From positions 4,091,001 through 4,155,000 of the forward strand of contig NC_081150.1 of the NCBI RefSeq assembly GCF_958295425.1: DNA of 64,000 nt. The letters run 5' to 3'. Within the stretch, counting starts at the first letter, position 1; each line of letters begins with the position of its first letter. Of this stretch, positions 1-10,000 are shown one piece after another. Source of the DNA: Solea solea (Eukaryota; Chordata; Actinopteri; Pleuronectiformes; Soleidae). The notes below the pieces were generated by a model, which was given only the letters and a program-made list of their open reading frames with translations, had not been told where the DNA came from and ran no database searches. A program made the translations under genes and the position numbers.

Positions 1-89
1 AAACTGCAAGTATGACATAAGTGGGACACATTCTTAGCTTCATTCATGACAAAATAGACGAAACCGGCGACTTATTTGTGTTCACCGCA

Positions 90-200
90 ATTTAGTGGAG
101 CCGCCATTTTGTGTCGTTACCGACGGTGACTAAGCTAGTGCTACAAGCTAAGCTAACTCCGTTTAGCTGTGACGTTATGACAACCGCGGCCAGAAGTGAG
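90..200 (+). promoter_or_regulatory. possible promoter with a perfect YY1 motif
   Basis: GCCGCCATTTT at 100-110 is the reverse complement of the YY1 core AAAATGGCGGC, which often marks start sites of housekeeping transcripts. Several CpGs follow. The plus-strand candidate exons below would be its product. Confidence 0.35.
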
Positions 201-860
201 CTATTGCTTTCATATATAGTACAAAGTGTAGTAGTTTGTAATTTATAAAGTCGTTTAAAGTGTAAATTATTGTAAAAAAATATATACATAGTCTACGCAA
301 AACATGGATTTACAAAGAAAACACAAATTCGTCTCGTTAGCCTGCCCAATGTGGTTGCTATGTAGCACAATCAGCCTGCTGGTGCTCTGCTGAGCCCAGT
401 CCTGCACCAGATTGAAGTAAGTTTTAAAAACTGTATGAGGGAACTTTTCCATCAAATAAATGTACATTTATAAATAATTCTCCGTGAAAGTTGAGCAGGA
501 AAACACTGTCTGTCTGAAGATAATTAGCTTCTTTCATGTATGTGTGGTCCTATATAATCTTCTTGTTAATGTTTCATGTTTTAACGTGTGCATCATTTTA
601 ATTCTCAGGTTCACCACTGTTTGAAGTTTAATCATGGACTGTGGCTGCTTCACACACACAATAATGAAGAGCGGAGTACATCGCCCTCGTCAGGAAGACA
701 TGAGAACTACACTTCGAGGACACAACTCATGGTTCCAGCCTGTGCTTCACAACTGAGGTTTCTTTTTAGGATTTTGTGTAAAGCAAAAAGAATACATTTT
801 TATATTAATTCTCTGAAAATAGTATATTCTTGAAATAAAATGCACTTAAAGGGGGAAAAA
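120..860 (+). ncRNA. possible two-exon plus-strand transcript
   Basis: A good donor, TTGAA|GTAAGT, follows 416. An acceptor, TTTAATTCTCAG, precedes 609, and AATAAA lies at 834-839. The second exon contains a 40-codon ORF (634-756) starting MDCGCFTHTIMKSGVHRPRQ, with no family I recognise. The 5' end is unknown. It would converge on CYRIA. It could be a small mRNA, a lncRNA or the tail of a gene outside the window. Confidence 0.3.
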
Positions 861-869
861 AATTCCCAG

Positions 870-1169
870 AAGCAAATGTGTTATTCAAACAGTAGTATGT
901 ACTACACATAGTTTTTATTATTTATATTATGATTGAATTGTGTGTTCCATAAAGCAAACAAATGAGCTTCTATAGGCAGAAAAATAACCTCCACAGGAAA
1001 ACGTTACATTTTGGATTAAATTGTGATAAGGTAAAAAAAAAAAAAAATCTGGTGACACTAGACTGTATAAAAACAATTATAATTTAGCATCATTTAAATC
1101 CCATGTTTTACAACTTGCTTATGCGTCGTGTTTACCACATCTGATAAATAATCCAATGGAAACAGCTGG
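870..1169. other. short intergenic gap between convergent transcripts
   Basis: AT-rich sequence with a run of A near 1033. I see no gene or recognisable repeat. Confidence 0.5.
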
Positions 1170-3982
1170 TGTAAGAAATGTACCACCTTTATTATCATCC
1201 AATCCACTTTGTCCCATTCAAAATGCAGTACAAAAGCCAAAGCAATCTATATAAAAACGACGAGTTTGAACTCCAACAATATTAAACATAGCTGTCAGTT
1301 TAAGACCCAACACAAACAAAATCAACATCATTTTTTCTCTCAGTATTCAACACACAGTAGCAGATCATGAGAGGAGCTTCGTGTACATCAATCATGACAG
1401 ACGACGTGACGTTTCTTTCAGAAAATCACTTCAGTCAAAAGAAATATCAGTATCATACGTACACTTCACTTTAAGTCTCATTCACACTCTTTACGTGAGA
1501 AACATAGCATCAAATGTATGGCTTACAATCACACACTCACACTCACACATGCTGGCGTATATATTACTAAATACAAGAGGATCCAAAACTAACAAGTCTT
1601 AAATGAACGATAGATGCCCGACATGTTAATTTAACGTTGATATATTGATGTGTTAATGTCAGGTCAGTGAGGGGTTTATTAATGGAGAAAAACAACATGT
1701 CTTCACAGGTTAAATGCTACTGATTTACAGGAGTGATGCAAGTTATTACGGTCATAGCTTTAGATGGTTAAATAAATAAAAAAAAGGATGCTCGGATGTT
1801 TCTCTGGAAAAGTAGCTTTGACAACAATTTTACCAAAATAAAGTGTTTGAAAACTGATCTAGTTGAATGGCTCTAAAATGGGTGTCTAGGTTCTATGATG
1901 AATGCATTTATTGACTAAAACTACAGAAAATGTCCTAATTGAATTACACAGTAATATAGACCTATGTAAGGTATTACTGTATTACCCCAAAGAAATACTT
2001 ACATTTTAGCAGTTATTAATTAAAATTAATCTTGAATTCTTGGACAATAAATTACTTAAATACCCAGAAAATATGTAATCAAAATCCATAATCATGTTCT
2101 ACCAGCATTCAACATTCGTTGATGTTAATCATGATATACTGCATTTAGATCAATGTAGGGCTGAAAATTAATCCGTTAATTTGATAATGTTTTGTAAATC
2201 CGCCCCAGCTTCTTAAATGTGAATATTTTCTGCTTTCCTTGCTCCATATAACAAAGAAATCATTAAAAACAGATTTATGTTGGTTTTTGGACAAATTATG
2301 TTTGAGAAAATCACAATTTTGAGGTTTGGAAAACCAACATTTTATGGATCAAACGACTAATTGTTGGTCTTAGAGGACAAAGAACAGTCTGATTTTCATT
2401 ATCTAATCTGAAACAGTTAATAGATTACTTCCTTTTCAAACAGATGAGGGGATAACCAGAACATATGGTTTTAATCTCATGAGGCTTCTTGGCTGAGAAT
2501 CAAAATGAGAACCTGTTGATTTGTCTTAGTTGCATTCTTTAATACAAACTCGTTATTATCCACTAACCTTCAATGAGATTTACAGTGACAGTAAAACTGT
2601 GACTTTATACAATGTAAAACCATCAGAAGCGATTGTCTGACCGTGTGAAGGAGGTTAGTTTTAGCAGGTGTTAGAGCAGCAGGAATCACAAGAGTCTGTG
2701 GTGTCATAGCAGTAACACAAGGACGTGAGGAAACGGGCTTTAAAATGACAAAGTTTCTTACACACAGTCCAATTTTAAGGCAAATTCTGAGATGGTTATA
2801 GGTTATGATGTAATTAGTTTGAATAAAAGACAATGAGTTTATTAGAAGTGGGTAGCAGTGCAACATTTACTGCTTAGTAATCTACATTAATTATAGTTCA
2901 TGATCAATTTTGTCTGATTTCAGCTTCTTCATACTTTCTTTGCTTCTCTACGACAGTAAACTGAACATCTTTGGTTTGCAGACAAATAACATTTAAGTTT
3001 ATTGTCATTTTTCACAATTTTAATGGATAAAAAAATGTAGATGGTTTAATTGAGAAAAATCAACAGATGAATCATAAATGAAACTGTTGTGTAACTCAAT
3101 TTAAATATAACTCGGCAACATTTCACATTAGTCCCCCAGGTGGACACACAGATTTAAAAAAACAAAACATCATTTATTTAACTTAAAGATTTTTTGGGTG
3201 TTTATTTTTTGAGAAACTGATTTCCTGTTTTATATAAAAAAAGCCACTTAAAGCACACCAAAACACACAGTTATCATTCATAGCACTGCCACATTTGGTT
3301 GATTTGTTTCTGTGATTCATTATCTTAGTATTTCTATTCAGTCCGCAAAAGCAAACTGTGACGTCCTGGATTTGACTCAATATTTAATTGTGGATTTATA
3401 TTTAATCAGCTGCACAAAGCGAGAGAAACAAAGAAAAATACTGCTTTGACCATTTTATCAAACCAATCAATCCCTTATCTTCAATATTTAGCCCTTCACA
3501 GAAATATTCACTGATTAGTTTCATATTCTGCCTTTTTAAATCAGAAAGATAGAACTTCACTTACTGTCAGAATTTAACTTCACCATTTCAGGGAGGAAAA
3601 AAAAAGAAGATTTATTTTGCTTCAAAAACACAAAATTCAGTCAGACTTAAATCTGTACACGACGCTATAAAAAAAGGATTTGTTTAAGGACATTTAGCTT
3701 CTGCTGCCTTGTTCACTTGTTTCCAAGTGTTGTGGCACATAAGGCTGATGGTTATTGATATTTTGTGCTTTGACAGTTACCAGTAAAGACAAGTCACATG
3801 ATGCTTTCAGGAGGGGGATTCATTTTGTTGCTAGGTACAAGTTCTGCAGGGAATGACTATGCAAATCCACACAAGTATGAACATCGAGTCTGTTTCTTTA
3901 AATAATGTAAACATATACATCTTATCTGAGGTCAGAGCATTGATCCTCTTCATATCTATTATAGTTTATAAAAGAGCAAACA
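1170..3982 (-). other. probable CYRIA 3' untranslated region
   Basis: About 2.8 kb of AT-rich DNA follows the CYRIA stop codon with no supportable coding exon. Several minus-strand AATAAA signals are present, for example at 1188-1193. The true cleavage site cannot be chosen from sequence, and the far end here is a guess based on long 3' UTRs in the family. A repeat fragment (2156-2440) lies inside. Confidence 0.4.
2156..2440. mobile_element. degenerate DNA-transposon-like interspersed repeat (TAGGGCTG family), copy 1
   Basis: Begins TAGGGCTGAAAATTAATC and contains the familiar internal stretch AATATTTTCTGCTTTCC...CTCCATATAACAAAGAAATC. Related copies in this window are at 18783-18945 and 26830-27108. 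Confidence 0.55.
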
Positions 3983-4046
3983 TTACTGGAGCATCGTCCG
4001 GATGTTCTTCGGAGTGGACTCGTCATTCAGGTGTTTTGTGGTGAAT
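3983..4046 (-). CDS. cyria: CYRIA coding exon 10 (C-terminus and stop)
   Basis: It encodes [20 protein letters not shown] and TAA. Acceptor CTGCAG. It matches the family ending [20 protein letters not shown], with Ser-Lys-Gln replaced by Pro-Lys-Asn. Confidence 0.95.
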
Positions 4047-7000
4047 CTGCAGAGACGTGAACGTTAAACATAGTGGGTTAGTGTCGCCATTGTCGTCGTC
4101 CGTGCAGCTGCTCTGTGTGCAGGTGTTTAAACAGTGTGAACCTACTTGAGGGCGTTGAGGAGACCTTCTACGTTGTCTGCGGGCTGCTCCTTCAGGACTT
4201 TGATGCAGCCTTTCATCTGGAAACCAAACAGAGACAGAATGAAGACGCTGAGAGACGCCGAGAGTCCGCATCACAAACACGCGTGTGTGTGTCTCTTACA
4301 TCGATCTTAGACGACTTGTTGAAGGCGCCGTTGGGATGGACGTGGTCGTACAGAATGATGACCCCGACCATGACCCTCATGCAAAACAGGAGCGTGTCCT
4401 CGCTGCTGAAGCGACTCGAATATTCTCTAGAAACACAGAAAGGCAGGAGTCAGGAGAGAGCACGTACTTACTGGGCGTAGGTGGCTCAGTGGTAGAGCGA
4501 GTTGTCTTTTAACTGGAAGGTTGTGGGTTTGTTTCCTGGCTCGAAACTTAACCCAGCGGCATGTGAATGGGCATGAAAGATGTGTGACAAGATGCACTGT
4601 ATGAAAGAGTGTGAATGGCAAAACTGAAGTGTAAAGCGGCTTTGAATGGTCATCAAGACTAGAAATAAAATGCTTAATAACCATTTACTATTTAAAATGA
4701 CCAAATAAAAGGTATGCCAAGTCAACAGGTGGTGATATAACCATAACTGTAGTAGAGATATAGACAAAAACTCACTAATTGTTCTGGTATAATAAAAAAG
4801 AACAATAGCACAAATTTGACAGACGTCAAACGCTGCAAACAGAGGAGACGCTGACACATAGTGTGACGTTACAAGCCAAAGACTGTTTGAAAATCTTCAC
4901 CCTGTAGTTTAAAAAAAAAAAAAAAAATCATAGATCTGACCAGCAATCTGTGTGTGTGCATATATTAAAGTCTAAATGCTTTCAAAAATTCCCTCTCACA
5001 TGACTGAGCATTAGAAACCTTGTGATTGTGTGAGCAGGGTTCATCCACTGTTTAAAAGGTCAAACTCAAGCACATTCACTGACCATTTTCAAACTTTTCC
5101 AGCACATAAAGCTGTGTTAAATTATATATATCTAAAATGATTATTTCACTTCTTTAAATTGCATTCAAGAGTTGATGATGGAAGCAGCTTTTCAAACCTT
5201 AAACACATTCCATTTTCAAGAATTTCAAGCACCCATATGAACCCTGCGTGTGCTTGTATTTGTCATCTCTTTGGGACTTTTTGTGGCATAAACCCTAATG
5301 AACCAGTACCTCATTTCTGAGGAACTGGTTAAGTTTAGGGCTAAGATTTGTATTGTGGTTAGGTTAAGGATAGGGTGAAGCATTAATGAATGGGTCAGTG
5401 GAGGTTTGGCTGTGTGTGTTTACTCACGGTGTCTCCAGCATGACTTTGCAGACACTGGCCATGGTGCTGAGACAGTCTGTCGTGTTCTCCAGAGGAAGAG
5501 TTTTATTCTACAGAGAAACAATCACATTATGAACAATGACTTTATTGTCCTTGCAATAAACTACATGTGTCCTTAATCAGTATAGATGTGTGCATGTGTG
5601 TTAATTTTAAAGGGAGACTGGGTGTCGCCAGGATTTAAGTTTTTCTCATTTAATTTTACAGGCAGTGTCAGTGCTGGTATTTCAGACGTATTAAACGTAT
5701 GCATCGCTTCAGTGCTTGATGGTGTGTGTCATGTCTGACTTTGTAGCAAAAGAAGATAATGGTGATAAAGCTACGGCAACATGGTGTCTGGTGCCGTTGG
5801 GTGCACTCTGTCCAATATGCATCCACAGACTGGAGGGTGAGCTGTTTGGGCTTAAACACATAATAAATGTGATTTGAGCTGCCATTACCTGAGCTGGATT
5901 ATTGTATAAAATGAAGTGTGAAAGGCTGGTTCTGAGAAAAAAAAAAAAAGTGAAGCAACACATCCACGATGTCGTCTGATAAAGTGTGACACGGCCTCAT
6001 TTAATGTGAATAAGAAGCATTTCAGTCGACGCCTCCACTGTGTGTTAATATGTATTAGTATGTATAAGTGTGAGACAACGGTTGGTTTTCACACCTCTGT
6101 CACAAAGTTTGTGGTTGCGTTGCTGAGTGTTTTCAGCATGGGTGTGGCCTCGGCGTAGAACAGAGACATCCTGTTGGCCATCTCGTTGTTCACTTCATTC
6201 TCAATGTCCAACTGTGGGGGAAGAAATGCATGAAAACGTGGTCATTAATTAAATGCACATGAATCTGTCTTTTATAGAGAGAACTGAGGCAGCACCAGCT
6301 TAATTTTTAACGAGTAACATCAGATCAGTTTTTCTAGATTCTGCCCAAACATAAAAAAGAATAAAGTTTCCTTATGTCATTCTATATTTGTTTCCTGTGC
6401 TTTTCCTGACAGAAAATCACTGGGGATAATAAGTACAGAAAAATCAAAGCCTGCTGTTGGACTGGATACTGATCTTTAATTTCTTGCCAACTCACATTCA
6501 TGTTGTTTATTCGGTTTCGACTGATCGTTCTTCTGTAGTAGCTGAAGTCGTTCTGGATGGCAGGAATTCTCATCTGAAGGAAAACAACATCACGGTTAGC
6601 CGTCACTGTCAAATAGAATGGATCCAACACAACAAGTATGTGTCCTGGCTTTTCAAATGCATCCTGAATGCAGCACAATCACAAGTGACCTAGTGATCAC
6701 TTGTGATTGGATCTTACATCTGAAAATGTGTTATTCCTGCACCTAACCATTCTTTACATAATCTTTAAATCTGTCATTTATTTTCTTGATTAATCCAGCA
6801 GTAGTTTGGTCCACAAAATGTTTCGAAATGTCTTTGTTTTGTCTGTAACCTTAACGTAATCAGTTTGAATGTCATATGGAGCCAGGAAATCAGAAAATAC
6901 TCGCATTGTAGGAGCTGAAAGCTCAAAATTAATTAAAATTATTAAGCAAAATACCACTGAAACTGAAAAGTATTTCTAACTGTTTTCTTCTTCTGTGAAC

Positions 7001-10000
7001 AGCTTACATCAGCTCACATCAAAGCCTGGAAGCAGGAACAGTGGAGCATGTGCAGAGCACCCAGGCCTCTCTAGGTACCATCGAAGGTATACATGCAGTA
7101 GTAATGGGTGAGTTAATCCGACTTGACTAATATGATTAAACTTCATGTATTTTCAAAGTCCAGATTTAGTCAGGCAAACAATCAGTGTGTCTATGCGAGA
7201 AGTAGCGATCAGCTAAAAACAGCAGAGTCTGTGTGTGTGTGTGTGTGTTTCTGAGATAAAGCCCTCTGTCTTCCCCGCAGACCTTGAGTTCATCGAAGCG
7301 CAGAGTAAAGTGCAGGATCTCTGCGAACTGTTTGGCCAGTGCCTGCTCCCTCTCCAGGTGCTGTGTAGGCGTGAAGGGCGGACACGTCAGGCACTCCAAC
7401 AAACTCTGCAGAGCCTCCTCTGCAGACAAGCACACGTCACACGGCCACACATTTAACACACTTTCAAAACTAAAGGGATGTGAAATGTAACGGATATTAA
7501 AATGAAATATCGTGTTTTCACTAATTCATGGCTGTGGGCTGAAGGTGTAATAACCCAGATTAAATGTGTTATATTTGACTTGTACCAAGTCTGAGAGAGA
7601 AGCTGTAGAACTTCTTGAGTTTGATGACCAGCGGGCAGACGGAGTTCCAGGCTCGCTCCTGCAGCATGTGGTCACTGGGATTTTGAATTGCCTGGAGAAA
7701 AAAACCCAAAAAACCCTTAAATCTCTATTTATTTATATTATACTTTAATTTCAGTATAATATCGTGGACCATGTGAATCTAAACAGTGTTGGTGTTTGTT
7801 AGACACTCAGATACTTTAAAAAGTTAACTGTATTTACTTGTAATTAGACATGAAAGCAGTGTGTTGTTTTGCTTATTTGCTGTAAGTGTTGTTTGTACAC
7901 TCCTTACATCTCTGATCTCTTGGCCGGCGCCTTTGTACGCCTGCAGGCCCAACAGGATGTTCTCAGAGTCCTGCAGGACGGAGTTCACCTGGTTCCACAC
8001 GTCTCGCTCTCCTTCTGTGGGCTGTGCATCTAACAGACAAACACATGTGAGTAACACACACACAGACACACACAGAATCACATCACGACAGTAAGCCTGA
8101 GCTGTGATTATGCATACGCACATATTACAAAGCTATAAAGCCCTTGAGATGAATTATTATTATTACACAGATCTGATTGTCCAACTTAATATTGCAGAAC
8201 TGCATGTTTAATATTCGTAACATTTGTAATCATCATGATCAGACGCCGGGGGAAACAGACATTCATTTTGTGCCATTAAAATTAAATCTGTGTTTATTTG
8301 ATTTTGGTCATGTGATTGTTTAGAAGACGAGTAGATAAGAATATTCGGCATAAAGAACTGTGTGTGGGTGAAATTTCTACAGACAGCAAAGTATACGAGT
8401 TTATCCACAGTCAGCTGTTTTAATGTGCTGCCTCGAGCGCCCACAGTGCCAATAACCTGTGAGAGAATTCTGCTGTAAACTTAAAAGCTCCACATCAGTT
8501 TAATAATTCATTATCAAAAACACACACACAGCAACTATACATTTGGAGCTGGAGGCATTTTCTGTATCACTGTTTCACAGTTTAGAGACTATTTCAAGGC
8601 AGCAATATATGTCAGCTCACAGTAAACGAGCGAGCAGTGGAGTATACACCAGGTTGTATGTCATTTTAGCAGTATATGTGTTTGCAGGTATCTTATTCTA
8701 AAGCATGCTGCAGCAGGCTCTTAGACAGACATTACACTACAGCAGAATCTTCTTCATGAGCCGTGCAAACAAAATGAAGTCATGTGTTCAAAGTCGGGTT
8801 CATAATATTCATGGAATTTTACTATGTGAGAATAACTGATTTTTTGTTCAGTCTAATCTACAGGGCTCTGCAGCCTGCAGTCAAGTTTACTGTTATATTC
8901 CCTGCATTATTACAGCAAGAACACAACACACATGCCTGAATAAGGACATTGATTGTTTCCGTGGTTCTGCAGAAACTTTATTCCTTTAAATAAACTAAAA
9001 ATGTGTTGACAGCTTGGTCTACTTCAGTTGTTGGGAAACTTTGTGTGTATGTGTGTGTGTTTGAGCTCCATAATTCCATATATAATTTTCATTTTAGGTT
9101 GTCTTCAGGCGGAATAACAGCTTTGACTATCATGACCCCAGAGAGTGAGACTGTACAACAACAGCTCTAAATATAGAGCATCGCTGACATTAAAACGCTG
9201 CGTCTGGGGTCTGTTTTGCATTTCAAAAACCCTTCCACACCCATCATTTCCTCTTTGCTGAACAAACAAAGCCTGAGGTTGGCTACATTGTGAGTGTGGC
9301 TGAAATGCCATAGTGGAGGCGTATTGTTTGTTTTTCTGTGGGAGGTTTTCACAAAAACACTAAGGTAGATTTATTTGCTGTGTTTTAAAAACAGTAATGT
9401 AATGTGGCTGATCAAATACTTTGATGCAGTAGTCGCTGATATTAAAGCTGCAGTGCATAACTTTGGGTGATGTTATCCTTCTGTTTCTTCGTGAACAGAA
9501 ACAATGTAACATCAATTGTATGCTGTGTCCATCTGAAAACTGTCGAGCAATACTATCAGACCTGACTGAGGGAGTGTTTGTGTGTATACAGCAGTGCTGC
9601 AGGGGTGGGAGGGGTCAAGAAGTGACCAGTGGAATTCATTTCTGAAACTTTTAAACGTTACTTCTTTGTGTTTTCAGTTTTTTCAGTTTGGAGCTGACTC
9701 GCTTTACTAGCACAATGTTGTTGTTGCCTGTCTATCTTGATATAAATCACTTCCTGTGTGCAGTGCAGAGATGTCAGTGGATGACACATTTAAACGCTGC
9801 TATACTGAGAAAACAGGGAGTTGTGTGGAGCTGATAGACTTAATCAGCAATGTGTGAACTCATTTGACAATAGTTTGGACATTTGTTTATGTTTAAAAGT
9901 TACACACTACAGTTTTAACAAGGCTATATGTAGATAAAAACATTTTACAGTGTTTACAGGACCTGATGTGTTAGTAACTACATAATGCCACATATAGTAC

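Noticed and set aside
4473..4560. A functional tRNA gene
   Set aside because: The A and B boxes are present but the cloverleaf is degenerate. The sequence continues into a shared non-tRNA tail also seen at 34514-34675, so it is a SINE.
7166..7459. 97-codon minus frame as an independent gene
   Set aside because: Only its middle (7283-7419) is coding. It is CYRIA exon 4 read into flanking introns. Similar read-throughs surround exons 1b, 2, 5 and 9.
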